Origin: Lysinibacillus sp. B2A1
Lineage (GTDB): Bacteria > Bacillota > Bacilli > Bacillales_A > Planococcaceae
NCBI GenBank assembly: GCA_002973635.1
Contig: CP027224.1
Coordinates: forward strand, 4,412,501 to 4,476,500
Length of the DNA stretch: 64,000 nt
Reading direction: 5' to 3'
Shown here: positions 8,438 to 17,437 of the stretch, piece by piece
Numbering within the stretch: position 1 is the stretch's first letter
How the letters are laid out: each line of letters begins with the position of its first letter
The notes under the pieces: model-generated
The model's database searches: none
Seen by the model: the letters and a program-made list of their open reading frames with translations, nothing else
What the model was told of the DNA's origin: nothing
Program-made: the position numbers and the translations under genes

Positions 8438-9451
8438 CTAACTAGAAAATGATTCCACTAATTTCTTTTGAATTTTTAGTAGCTGTTGGCGTTCTACACT
8501 TTTCGAATCAGCAATTTGAGAAATTCCTTCTAGCAACGCTTTATTCATATTTTTCAGTTCGGTTAATTGCTTACTTAATGAAATTGTTGATTGTTCGCTT
8601 AATTTTCCTAGTTCTGTTTGAAGCTGTTCAACCTTCTCTACCATTGTAGAAGCATTATTCATTTGAGCATAAACTTTTTCATTGTATTTCTCCACTTGTG
8701 CTAACATGTTCGCTATAGAGACATCTAAATTCGTTGAAACAACTCCGAATTCATCAGCAATTTTTGCTACTACATGTTCATGAGTTAACGTAGACGTTTC
8801 AAAATGAGATTGAATAATATCTTGTAAATCCGCTAATTTTTCTAAATGCATTTCTAAATTGCGAGCCGTGTCTAACGCGTCTTGTTGATTAGTAGTAATC
8901 GCATCTTGTAGCATCGAAAGCTCATTTGGCATTGTATTTTGAATCGAAACTAATTCGTCCGTTATTTGCACAATATTTTTCAGCTCTTGAATCATTAAAA
9001 TCGAGACATTTTCTAAAACTTTATTGCCTTCTTCAATTTTTTCTTCCAATTGGCTAAAAGCTTGCTTCATATCTGACTGCTGCTTTGATACTGTTTGTTC
9101 TGTTTTTTCCATTTGTCCTACAATCGTAATCTGCAGTTGAGCAAATTCTTGCTTTAATTGTTGATTTAAAGCTATATTTCCTTCTTTATAAGTCTCTAAT
9201 TGCTGTTGTAGTTTGTTAGTGATTTCGTTGTTTGACACTTTCACCGCATCTTCCATAACTTTTAAACCTTGTTGTAAAGAAGCATTTGTCATTTCTCTTT
9301 GTTTTGTTAATGAATGCAGACCGACAATGCCGACTATAACAGCAAAAGCAAGAATGCCATAAGTAATCGCTGCATTATTGCTTAATGGGGTCCATAATAG
9401 GCCAACACTACCTGCTGCGACAGGTAGTAAATATGTGTGTAATTTATTCAT
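8438..9451 (-). CDS. Membrane-anchored coiled-coil protein, ~337 aa
   Basis: Two hydrophobic segments near the N-terminus (about residues 6-22 and 29-47) are followed by about 280 residues of Gln/Glu/Leu/Lys-rich heptad-like coiled coil, resembling the signalling stalk of chemoreceptors or apolipoprotein-like helices but without a recognisable receptor tip. The open frame begins with TTG at 9466, but AAGGAG lies six bases before the ATG at 9451, which I take as the start. Last gene of the operon containing three dynamins; the stop of the 97-aa gene lies 17 bases upstream of it. Inferred role: a membrane scaffold or partner for the GTPases. The exact function is unknown. Confidence 0.75.
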   Translation of the reverse strand: MNKLHTYLLPVAAGSVGLLWTPLSNNAAITYGILAFAVIVGIVGLHSLTKQREMTNASLQQGLKVMEDAVKVSNNEITNKLQQQLETYKEGNIALNQQLKQEFAQLQITIVGQMEKTEQTVSKQQSDMKQAFSQLEEKIEEGNKVLENVSILMIQELKNIVQITDELVSIQNTMPNELSMLQDAITTNQQDALDTARNLEMHLEKLADLQDIIQSHFETSTLTHEHVVAKIADEFGVVSTNLDVSIANMLAQVEKYNEKVYAQMNNASTMVEKVEQLQTELGKLSEQSTISLSKQLTELKNMNKALLEGISQIADSKSVERQQLLKIQKKLVESFSS

Positions 9452-9468
9452 ACCTAGCTCCTTCAAGG

Positions 9469-9762
9469 CTATTTTAACAAGTGAATATATTGTTTCATCA
9501 ATGAAATAGTCGTATCACTAATTTTTTCTTGCTTTAATGATTTTTCTATCTGTTGTAGTACTTTACTTTGCTCTTTACTTTTTGTTGCCTGTAATAGCTC
9601 AGCTACATAAAGCGTTTTTTCATAAATGGAGTATTTTTCAATTTTGGCTAAATAGCTTTTCGTATCGTCGAAATGCTTTGGTTTGTCTTTCGCAATACGC
9701 TGCAATAGTAAGTGACATAATACAAAATAATTATTTTCAAGCTCAACTAATTCGTTTGTCAC
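9469..9762 (-). CDS. Small helical protein, 97 aa, in dynamin operon
   Basis: No family recognised. Predicted to be all-helical, Lys/Gln/Leu-rich, soluble. It overlaps the end of the 272-aa gene by 20 bases and starts with GTG at 9762 just after a GGGG ribosome site, typical of translational coupling; this makes it a true member of the operon. Possible role as a small adaptor between the GTPases and the coiled-coil membrane protein is only inference. Confidence 0.65.
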   Translation of the reverse strand: MTNELVELENNYFVLCHLLLQRIAKDKPKHFDDTKSYLAKIEKYSIYEKTLYVAELLQATKSKEQSKVLQQIEKSLKQEKISDTTISLMKQYIHLLK

Positions 9763-10549
9763 GGTTTCCCCACACTTTCAATTCTTTAATTATTTCTTCA
9801 ATAGTTGCGTTGTTATGCTTTATTTTTAAAAATGCTGTAATTTCTCTTAATAAAACAGGCATCCATTGGGGGAATGATGGATGATTTTGGAGCCAAAATG
9901 TATTTAACATATGCACTGCGATTTTATCTAAAATAAGGTTCTTTTCCTTTTCTTCATTGGAATCCTTCATCGTCATTAGCTGTAAAATATATTGCTTTGG
10001 TAGCTCAGGAGTTAATTGTTGCTTTGACTGAGCTATTGTCATATTCCTTGTTACCACTACATCATCTAATAAATAATGATAAGAAAAATCATCAACTAAA
10101 AATTGATTAATATTCGGCATGTGCAATAAGGCAAGAATATTTTCAGTAGCCACGACATTGCAAATTTTTTGCTCAATAAAAAGGCTACGCGACCATAATG
10201 GTAAACGGTGCTCTGTAAATAGGGTTAGCATCTTATTTTTTGGCAACATCTGTAATGTATTTGGTGGATAATAGGTAATATCCATCCACTGTAGTACTGG
10301 GTGTGGATATTTTGCACTTGTAAGGGTTACGACATCCTTTAAAAGCTCTACAGATTGGAATAAATCTGTCAGTGTATAAACAACCTGTGGCTCACCAGTA
10401 ATGTAGACGTGACGTTTTGTCGCCACGCTACCATTTACTGCTGAAGTGTTCCCAATTTCTCGCATTGCTTTCCATAAAGAAGGTTCATTGGAAACAGGAA
10501 TTTTATCAATTTGCTTGGCAAGCCATAACAGCTCATTGTGCAACTGCAT
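9743..10549 (-). CDS. Hypothetical protein, ~268 aa, in dynamin operon
   Basis: No recognised domain. The segment HVYITGEPQVVYTLTDLF followed by alternating strands and helices is vaguely like a GTPase fold that lacks a P-loop (no GxxxxGKS/T), so a degenerate pseudo-GTPase is one speculation. The ORF opens at 10561, but GGTGA lies five bases before the fifth codon, so ATG 10549 is preferred. It overlaps the end of the third dynamin gene by 17 bases and the next gene by 20, showing coupled translation of a conserved unit. Confidence 0.7.
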   Translation of the reverse strand: MQLHNELLWLAKQIDKIPVSNEPSLWKAMREIGNTSAVNGSVATKRHVYITGEPQVVYTLTDLFQSVELLKDVVTLTSAKYPHPVLQWMDITYYPPNTLQMLPKNKMLTLFTEHRLPLWSRSLFIEQKICNVVATENILALLHMPNINQFLVDDFSYHYLLDDVVVTRNMTIAQSKQQLTPELPKQYILQLMTMKDSNEEKEKNLILDKIAVHMLNTFWLQNHPSFPQWMPVLLREITAFLKIKHNNATIEEIIKELKVWGNRDKRIS

Positions 10550-12821
10550 ATTGCTCACCATTTACAAGGGATTCAATCGTATTTAAATAAGCACGATTTT
10601 CATCAATCAACTGCTGAATTTTTGCTGTGTCGCTTTCTTTCATTTGTTCGACATCTGTAATTTGCTGCTCCCAATGTTGTAGCTGTTCTTTTAGTTGCCT
10701 TGGTAGCATCTGATCTAAAACGTTTAATAAATTTGCAAATTCTGTTTTAAACCATAGTGTTAAATATTGCTCTTCATCCGTTAACACTTGCTCTAATTGG
10801 CTGTTAATTTCCTTTAGAAGGTGCTCATTTTGTATGCGATTTGTTTCTTCTTCGTAGTTTTCTTCAAGCTTCTTTAGCTTGTGTTTCATCGCTTGTTCTA
10901 CTTGCTCGCGTTTTAATGTTAACTCTTTACGAATCCGTTCATTGTTTGCTGCTTGGTTTTCTAATGCATCTAATTGATGAAGCTTATCATCACGTAGCGT
11001 TTCAAGCTCCTTTTTTCGTTCAAAGAATTGACGACGATGCTGCATATCCTCTTTCTTTGGCTGGCTACGAGTCTCATCTATTTGTTGTCCGATTTTTTTC
11101 GCTATTGTTTGCACTGGACTTGTAAACTGGTCCAATGCTTTCGCTGCCTTTAAGACCGTATTATCTGAGCCATTTCCAGGTTTCTTTGATGCTTCAGCAG
11201 CAATGGAAATACCTGCAATAATCGCCTTTTCTGCAGCCTCTGAAGCTACTTTTTTCGCTGCTGTCTTCGCTGCAGTTTTAGTCGCTTCTTTTGCAACAAC
11301 TTTCCCACCTACTTGAGCAGCTGCGGATGTCCCTGCTGTTGCTACTGCTAAAGCTACTGTCAATGCCATATCACCTACAAATCCAATGGCCGAAGCAATT
11401 TTTTCACTCTTATTTGGATCAAATGTTTCATCTAAAATATATTCTGGCACGAATTTCTCCACTGCCTGCTCAGTTAGGTTTTCAATTTCTAACAATAAGC
11501 GTTCACGTTGTTCATCATTGCCACTACTTTCTGGTAATAACTGTAACTGAGTTTTAACAGCATTGATTTTAGCAAAGGCTCTTTCACGTTCGGCTTCATA
11601 TTGATTTTGAAGAACTGACAAATTAGGAACAGTCATTTTGAAATTAAATGAAATTTCATCAGGAGATTTCAATTCAATTTTACCCTCATCCCCGACAATT
11701 TTTTGAATGCGACCATATAATGTCCCAAACACTTCATTTCTAGTTGTCACAATTTCGTTTTCTATTTTTAAGGTTAATTCATCAATAGATAAATTTTCTT
11801 TCACTAAATTTTTCAGCTTCACTTCAAGCAGCTGATAGCATTTTTGCATATATTGCTTCATTTCTTCTTCCGTTTTAAACATTATTTCAAGTAATGCTTC
11901 CATTTGATTTGACACTTCAATTTGTGCATCTGCATACTGCATTTGAACCGCTTGCTTTTGTAATGCAGAATCACGTTCATCTGAAGATAAAGCTTTTTCA
12001 TAAAACTCAACTTGTTGTACAATACGTTCCTGCTCACGCATTAGAAGTTGCTTTAATGCGTACTGTAGTCGATGTTCTTTGAGCTGAGCTAGTTCATTTT
12101 TTAATGGCAAAATGAATTCTAAATACAACTTATGCATGTTATAGCCTGTTTTTGCACTTACTGCGTAAACGGGGAAATCCCTACCTAGTTGTTCCTTTAA
12201 TTCCGCCGTTACTCGTTGTTGCATTTCTTCAATCGTAATGCCTTGTGCTTCGTCAATGCGATCCACTTTATTAATGACAAAATATAGATTCGGCTGATAG
12301 CGTAAAATATGCTTCAAATATACAATATCTTCTAGTGTTAACCCTTGCCATGGCATCACATATAATGCTGCATCTGATGTAATTAATGCTTGTTCTGATG
12401 CATCAATATGAGCTTTATATTTCGTATTTCGGCCAGGTGTATCAATAAATATAATCTCCTTCAACCAACTTGGAGTTTGCCGTTCAATCACAATGCTCTC
12501 GATATCATTGACAGAAACACCTGCTGTTAATGAATGTAATTTTATGACATTCAACTCTGATATCATGCCATTAAAATGATACGCTTCAATGTGGTCTGTT
12601 TCCCCACCTTTAATATATGTAGGAATAGCTGTCGTTTCATTTGTATGAGTTGGCAATAAATCTTGATGACCGATTAAAGCATTAATTAAAGCCGATTTTC
12701 CAACACTAAATGAACCAAAAACACCTAATGTCATTTGCTTATTATTTGCTTGCTGTTCTAATGCTTCAATAAATTGCATTTCCGTTTTATGTAGTGGAAG
12801 TTGCTTCATTTTTTGTAACAT
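10533..12821 (-). CDS. Dynamin-like GTPase 3, 762 aa
   Basis: Large GTPase of the bacterial dynamin-like family. G1 P-loop GSFSVGKSA (residues 36-44), G2-like threonines in NETTAIPTY, G3 FIDTPGRNT, G4 INKVDRID. Two long coiled-coil regions follow. Between them, about residues 475-560, lies a hydrophobic, Ala/Gly-rich segment (IGFVGDMALTVALAVATAG) that looks like a membrane-inserting paddle or double amphipathic helix, a feature the other two dynamins here lack. Dynamin-like proteins tubulate, fuse or stabilise membranes; relatives DynA and LeoABC are linked to phage tolerance or vesicle traffic. AGGAGGG precedes ATG 12821. It ends overlapping the next gene. Confidence 0.92.
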   Translation of the reverse strand: MLQKMKQLPLHKTEMQFIEALEQQANNKQMTLGVFGSFSVGKSALINALIGHQDLLPTHTNETTAIPTYIKGGETDHIEAYHFNGMISELNVIKLHSLTAGVSVNDIESIVIERQTPSWLKEIIFIDTPGRNTKYKAHIDASEQALITSDAALYVMPWQGLTLEDIVYLKHILRYQPNLYFVINKVDRIDEAQGITIEEMQQRVTAELKEQLGRDFPVYAVSAKTGYNMHKLYLEFILPLKNELAQLKEHRLQYALKQLLMREQERIVQQVEFYEKALSSDERDSALQKQAVQMQYADAQIEVSNQMEALLEIMFKTEEEMKQYMQKCYQLLEVKLKNLVKENLSIDELTLKIENEIVTTRNEVFGTLYGRIQKIVGDEGKIELKSPDEISFNFKMTVPNLSVLQNQYEAERERAFAKINAVKTQLQLLPESSGNDEQRERLLLEIENLTEQAVEKFVPEYILDETFDPNKSEKIASAIGFVGDMALTVALAVATAGTSAAAQVGGKVVAKEATKTAAKTAAKKVASEAAEKAIIAGISIAAEASKKPGNGSDNTVLKAAKALDQFTSPVQTIAKKIGQQIDETRSQPKKEDMQHRRQFFERKKELETLRDDKLHQLDALENQAANNERIRKELTLKREQVEQAMKHKLKKLEENYEEETNRIQNEHLLKEINSQLEQVLTDEEQYLTLWFKTEFANLLNVLDQMLPRQLKEQLQHWEQQITDVEQMKESDTAKIQQLIDENRAYLNTIESLVNGEQYAVAQ

Positions 12822-12833
12822 TTTTGTTCCCTC

Positions 12834-15074
12834 CTAGATCATAGCTGTCATTAATAGAATTTTCTCTTCTTCAATACGGTGACGAATTTCTTCGATTTCT
12901 TTTGCTAAATTTTGGCGAGCTTCTTGAGAATTAGCCATTTGCTCAGAAAGCTGAGTTGCACGCTTCACCACATCTTCTAATAGCCCATCTTGCTTTTTAA
13001 TATGCTCTTCAATTTTTTGCTCCGCTAGCTTTAAAGCATCCAGCTCACGTAAAAATTCACGGTATTCGCGTTTTGTTGTATTTAACAGCATCTCTAATTG
13101 ACGTATCACTTTACGCTTTTCGAGATTTAATTGTTGGTCCGAATTATTTAGTTGCTCATTTAAGCGTTGCATAATAGCCATGTTTTTTTGCTCGCGCATA
13201 TCGCGACGTTCCTCCCGAATTTCTTCATGAGAACTATAAGCTGTTGATACGCCAGCTAAGCTTAATTGCAAGTCTTTTTCTTCGTTTAACTTTTGTGCTG
13301 CTACAGCTTTTTTTTGTTTTGCTAGTTCACGTTTTTGTGCAATTAGTTGGTCGTATTTCTCATTGTTTTCTTGAATAAATCCTTCTTTATCAAAGAAAAA
13401 TCTACGTTTTTTAATAACACCATGTTTTTCAATCATTTGTGGTGTACTTTGAATGAGCATTTCTTGGAAGCGTATATCTTCTTGGAATTCGCGCTCCACC
13501 ATCGCTTTTTCTTCACGCTTATAACGTAGCTCAGTCTCTAATTGAATTTTCTTTTCTAAAACTGCTCGTTCTCCTTTTAAATCCTGCTCTTTTTCTTCAA
13601 ACTGTTTTGTTACTTCCTGTAAAATTTCTTCATAGCTTTTACCAACAGCCTTTTTCATTTCTACTTGTAAATGAATGCCCGATGCTTGATGACTCGCTTC
13701 AACTTTAACGTCAAATTCGTTTAATTCTTTGCGCATCGTCCTATTCAGCTCTTCTGAAAGATCATAAATTTTCGAATCAAACAGCGCTTGGTAGCCTGTA
13801 TTGAAAATTTCCATTTCGTCATTAACTTGATCTTCAAGCTCCTCAATTGTAACAATGCCATTGATTGCTGTTTTCGTCATATCAACTAGACGGTCAAAAT
13901 CTTCATTGAATTGCTTTTCGTTGGCACGAATCGTATCATTAAATAAATTTTTCAAGCGGATAATTTCCTTTTTTAGCTGCATTTTGCGTAGCTCAGCCTC
14001 ATCCTTTGCTAACTTGTGCATACGCTTTAACTCTTCTAAATCCTCACTATTTTCAAGGTTTTTCTGATATTGCTCAAATTCTGCGATTAATTGACTATAA
14101 AATTGATCAATTGCAGTGAATGGCACTTGTAAAAAGTCGTTTGTTTTCTCACCATCAAATAAATACTGCTCTAAACGCTCCTCGAATAATAAAAACTTCG
14201 ATTCCTGTAAAAGCGTTACAGGGTTTATATCCTGCCAATGCTTCGTTATAACATCCTGGTCGCGGGCCTTTAACGCTTGGAGAGCACTTAGTGGATAAAT
14301 GACTGCTCGACTTTCCTCGATTTGTTGATAGTTATTTTCGCGTAATGCCTTTTCCAGTTGGTCTTTTACTTCCTGTACTTGATCCGCTGGTACACCGTCT
14401 AAGCGATTCGCTACGAAGAAAATGCGATCAATGGAATCCGATAAGTCACGTAAAAATTTAATTTCTGTTAGCTTACCTGGCTGTTCCATATTGAACAGTA
14501 AAATACTTGCATTCGATTTTTTTATTTGTGTTTTCGTAATTTTTTCGTGCTCTGGATTTAACGCTTGTAATCCTGGCGTATCCACTAGCACGACCCCATT
14601 TTCTAAATAAGGGGAGTCGACATATAAATCGACGTGATGAATTTGATTACTTACATTTACTTTACTACTCATCTCCGTCACATAGTCTGGTAGCTCTAAA
14701 TAAGGAATTTCAATTTCTTTTCCATCTTTGAAAACTACTTTCGCCACTGGCTCACCAGTGTGATTTGACAGCTCATTTAAATGACGAATGAAATTGACCG
14801 TTGCTGTTGTTGGTGTTACTTTTGACGGTAAAATTTCCCGCTGCAATAAAGCGTTAATAAACGTTGATTTCCCTGTAGAAAACTCCCCTACAACAACAAT
14901 TTCAAAGCGTTCACTTTCCCAATTTTTTTGTAGCGCCTGTAAGTTTTCATTTATTTGATGAATGGATAACACTTCATGATATTTTTCGTTTAGTCGATTT
15001 CCTAGGGCAATAGCATTTTCAAAGCGCCCTTTTAGTTCTTCTTTTTTTTGGATAAATTGCTTTCTAATATCCAT
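12834..15074 (-). CDS. Dynamin-like GTPase 2, 746 aa
   Basis: P-loop GEFSTGKST (residues 63-71), G2 threonines in TPTTATVNF, G3 LVDTPGLQA (about 160), G4 ANRLDGV (about 216). The remaining 450 residues are nearly continuous charged coiled coil (stalk), with no obvious transmembrane segment. The motif set is closest to the DynA/BDLP GEFSxGKST type. Twelve bases separate it from dynamin 3 and from dynamin 1, so the three are co-transcribed. A GGGGG ribosome site precedes ATG 15074. Bacterial dynamins commonly act as unlike pairs, so hetero-oligomers with its neighbours are likely. Confidence 0.92.
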   Translation of the reverse strand: MDIRKQFIQKKEELKGRFENAIALGNRLNEKYHEVLSIHQINENLQALQKNWESERFEIVVVGEFSTGKSTFINALLQREILPSKVTPTTATVNFIRHLNELSNHTGEPVAKVVFKDGKEIEIPYLELPDYVTEMSSKVNVSNQIHHVDLYVDSPYLENGVVLVDTPGLQALNPEHEKITKTQIKKSNASILLFNMEQPGKLTEIKFLRDLSDSIDRIFFVANRLDGVPADQVQEVKDQLEKALRENNYQQIEESRAVIYPLSALQALKARDQDVITKHWQDINPVTLLQESKFLLFEERLEQYLFDGEKTNDFLQVPFTAIDQFYSQLIAEFEQYQKNLENSEDLEELKRMHKLAKDEAELRKMQLKKEIIRLKNLFNDTIRANEKQFNEDFDRLVDMTKTAINGIVTIEELEDQVNDEMEIFNTGYQALFDSKIYDLSEELNRTMRKELNEFDVKVEASHQASGIHLQVEMKKAVGKSYEEILQEVTKQFEEKEQDLKGERAVLEKKIQLETELRYKREEKAMVEREFQEDIRFQEMLIQSTPQMIEKHGVIKKRRFFFDKEGFIQENNEKYDQLIAQKRELAKQKKAVAAQKLNEEKDLQLSLAGVSTAYSSHEEIREERRDMREQKNMAIMQRLNEQLNNSDQQLNLEKRKVIRQLEMLLNTTKREYREFLRELDALKLAEQKIEEHIKKQDGLLEDVVKRATQLSEQMANSQEARQNLAKEIEEIRHRIEEEKILLMTAMI

Positions 15075-15086
15075 TTTGTACCCCCG

Positions 15087-17147
15087 TTATAAAACTTTTA
15101 ATGTTGCAATTGCTTGATTTTTTGATTTTCGGACGAATTGTTTATAGTTTTCTTCAATCGTTTGAATGTGTTCGTAATAACGCTCCTCTTGTGTAGCAGA
15201 CAACAGTCTCCATTCGGATTTAATGTCATTGATGCGCTCACTATGAAGTTTTTTCACAATTTCAGATTGATTGCTTACAGTACTGTATAGCGCACCTAAT
15301 AGCTCTACACTGTACGCTTGCTCTGCATCCTCAAGCACTTCTAGTTGCTTCTCAATGTTTTTCTTTTGTTGCATTTCGCTGTTGAGTCGGCTCGTATACC
15401 TTTGCTCAATTTGTCGTAATTGATTTTTATATCTCATATGGATTTCGCTCATTTTCTTGTCCCAATGCTCTTGCTCAGAATAGTCATAACCGATAAACTC
15501 TTCTTTTTTCCAAAATAGAACCCCTTTTGTTCGATGCATAGCGCGAGGCTCTGGTTTTTTACCAAGTCGATTTTGTTCTCGTTGTTGACTTGAGCGAATC
15601 AGGATTTCTTCGCTATTTTTATCTGAACGTAATCTTTGTAAATCCTGCTCTTTATTTCTAAGCTGGCTTTGATATTGGTTATACTTTTGATCTGCATCGG
15701 CAATTTTGGCATTATACTGTTCAAAATCTTTAAAGTCTACAGAAAAACTTAGTGGCTTTAGTTGAATTTTCTTTAAAATTAAATCAAATTCATCCCAACA
15801 AATAGCCACATTTGTTTCAAGCTTTTTTAGCATGTCACTAAATTGTGTATCTTGCTGCTGCACCTGTTGTTCAACAGCCTTTACAAATCGTTGACCAAAT
15901 AAATCAAGATTTTTATCCCACTGCTTATAAATTTTTTCAACAGCATTTAAATGCTGTACATACGCTGTTTTTAAGGTATCCACTTTGGATAAGCTCGTCA
16001 TTTGCTGGCGAATATAAAGCTGGAATTGCTGATATTGCTGACGAACTGCCTTTAATATGTCATTACCTTGGGCTAGTAGTTGATTTTCATATTGGGTATT
16101 TAGCTGATAGACCGCATTGGTACTTTGCTTTAATAGTGCTATTCCGTATTGCTCAACTTCTAAATATTCTAATTCCGTAATAGCTGTTAGTCGTTCAAGT
16201 CGTCTTAAACGATCAGCTTCAGCTGCTTCTTTAGCTTGCTGTTGCTGCTGCTCGTAGCTTTCAACTTCATTGAGTAACTCTAAAAAATCATGCTCAATAG
16301 AACGAATTTCGGCATTTTGATATTCCTTCGTTACCATGTATGTATGAAGCATTTTTTCTAAAGTGGGCATATTCGACTGCAGTAACAACTGTTCATTTCG
16401 CTGTTGTTTACCTCTTAACGCCTCAATAGATGATATACCAACAATTTCGATGTTTTTAATGGCATCAATTTGTACAATTTTCTTTTTTACTTCTGCTTCA
16501 ACTTCAAGCCATTGTTCCTGCGTAAGTTGATCCACATGGGTACCAACTAAAAATACTTTCTTTTTATAGGCAGCATACTCCTCGATAATCGCATAGTCCT
16601 CAGCATCTAAGCCCTTCGTTCCCATAAACAAATAGATGATAGCTGATGAAGATTTTAACTGCTCTCTTGTTGTCTGGAACGCGTTTGCTGTTAATGAGTT
16701 TGCTCCTGGTGTATCGATTAATATGAGCTCGTTATTTAAAAAATGAGCCGGCCAATACACATCTACATATTGAATGGAATCAGTAATTTCTTCTCCTTGA
16801 AACGTAGTATACTTTTGCAAATCGTTAACAGTTGTTAATGGTAATGAATCTTGTTGTCCGTTCTTTAAAGTTAAAACAACCTTTGCATCCTGCGCTAAGT
16901 CACAATGACGGATGCGCGTTAAAATCTTCGTCGATTCAACTTTTCTTGTTGCTAAAATTTCTTGTCCTAATAGCGCATTTAATAAAGCAGATTTTCCGAC
17001 TGAAAATTGACCGACAACGGCAATACTACTTTCCATTGCCTGTAGTCGTTTTTCAATAAATTTCAGCTCTTCTCCCCAAAAAATATCATCACTGTATTTT
17101 TTTAAATAAGCGCTCACTTTTTGTTGCAGCTTCTGTTTTTGATTCAA
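15087..17147 (-). CDS. Dynamin-like GTPase 1, ~686 aa
   Basis: P-loop GQFSVGKSA (about residues 46-54), G3 LIDTPGANS, G4 THVDQL (Thr-His instead of the usual Asn/Thr-Lys), then a Gln-rich coiled-coil stalk. The frame can open at TTG 17186, adjacent to the stop of the zinc-ribbon gene, but AAGGAAGG lies eight bases before TTG 17147, so that codon is the more likely start. The basic-aromatic block around RTKGVLFWKKEEFIGYDY recalls RRFFFDKEGFI in dynamin 2 at the same place, so the two share a stalk-tip element. First of three tandem dynamins. Confidence 0.9.
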   Translation of the reverse strand: MNQKQKLQQKVSAYLKKYSDDIFWGEELKFIEKRLQAMESSIAVVGQFSVGKSALLNALLGQEILATRKVESTKILTRIRHCDLAQDAKVVLTLKNGQQDSLPLTTVNDLQKYTTFQGEEITDSIQYVDVYWPAHFLNNELILIDTPGANSLTANAFQTTREQLKSSSAIIYLFMGTKGLDAEDYAIIEEYAAYKKKVFLVGTHVDQLTQEQWLEVEAEVKKKIVQIDAIKNIEIVGISSIEALRGKQQRNEQLLLQSNMPTLEKMLHTYMVTKEYQNAEIRSIEHDFLELLNEVESYEQQQQQAKEAAEADRLRRLERLTAITELEYLEVEQYGIALLKQSTNAVYQLNTQYENQLLAQGNDILKAVRQQYQQFQLYIRQQMTSLSKVDTLKTAYVQHLNAVEKIYKQWDKNLDLFGQRFVKAVEQQVQQQDTQFSDMLKKLETNVAICWDEFDLILKKIQLKPLSFSVDFKDFEQYNAKIADADQKYNQYQSQLRNKEQDLQRLRSDKNSEEILIRSSQQREQNRLGKKPEPRAMHRTKGVLFWKKEEFIGYDYSEQEHWDKKMSEIHMRYKNQLRQIEQRYTSRLNSEMQQKKNIEKQLEVLEDAEQAYSVELLGALYSTVSNQSEIVKKLHSERINDIKSEWRLLSATQEERYYEHIQTIEENYKQFVRKSKNQAIATLKVL

Positions 17148-17186
17148 ATGACTAACCTTCCTTATACTCAAATTCGTGCCAAACAA

Positions 17187-17360
17187 TTAGTCCTTAAATG
17201 TTTTAATAATTCGATGCAAAAGCGATCCTCTACATTTTCTACAAATGGAATGCTGGAGCTTTATTAAATCTTCTGATGTTAAAGCATCCCCAAAGAACTC
17301 AGTTTTAATATAACCCTTACAGTTTTTGCAATAAATTGCTCGGCTCATTGAAATTGGCAT
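17187..17360 (-). CDS. Mini zinc-ribbon protein, 57 aa
   Basis: Two CxxC knuckles, C11-x2-C14 and C40-x2-C43, predict one zinc site; no other domain. The ORF could start at GTG 17369, but AGGGGTGG sits five bases before ATG 17360, which is preferred. It lies between the WYL regulator and the first dynamin gene. Such small ribbons often bind nucleic acid or act as adaptors; which applies is unknown. Confidence 0.7.
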   Translation of the reverse strand: MPISMSRAIYCKNCKGYIKTEFFGDALTSEDLIKLQHSICRKCRGSLLHRIIKTFKD

Positions 17361-17409
17361 TCTGTCCACCCCTTAAAATATTCTTATCTTTAGTATAAAG
17401 ATCTTGATG

Positions 17410-17422
17410 GACAGAATCTGTC
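17410..17422. promoter_or_regulatory. 13-bp palindrome, candidate operator
   Basis: GACAGA-A-TCTGTC, a perfect inverted repeat in the 77-base gap between the WYL regulator and the zinc-ribbon gene. A half-site-like CTGTCC recurs at 17362-17367 by the zinc-ribbon start, and a TATACT -10-like box lies at 17392-17397 on the minus strand. WYL regulators such as BrxR and CapW bind inverted repeats near defence operons; that this is the site is inference. Confidence 0.35.
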
Positions 17423-17437
17423 TTTCATATGGTTAAA

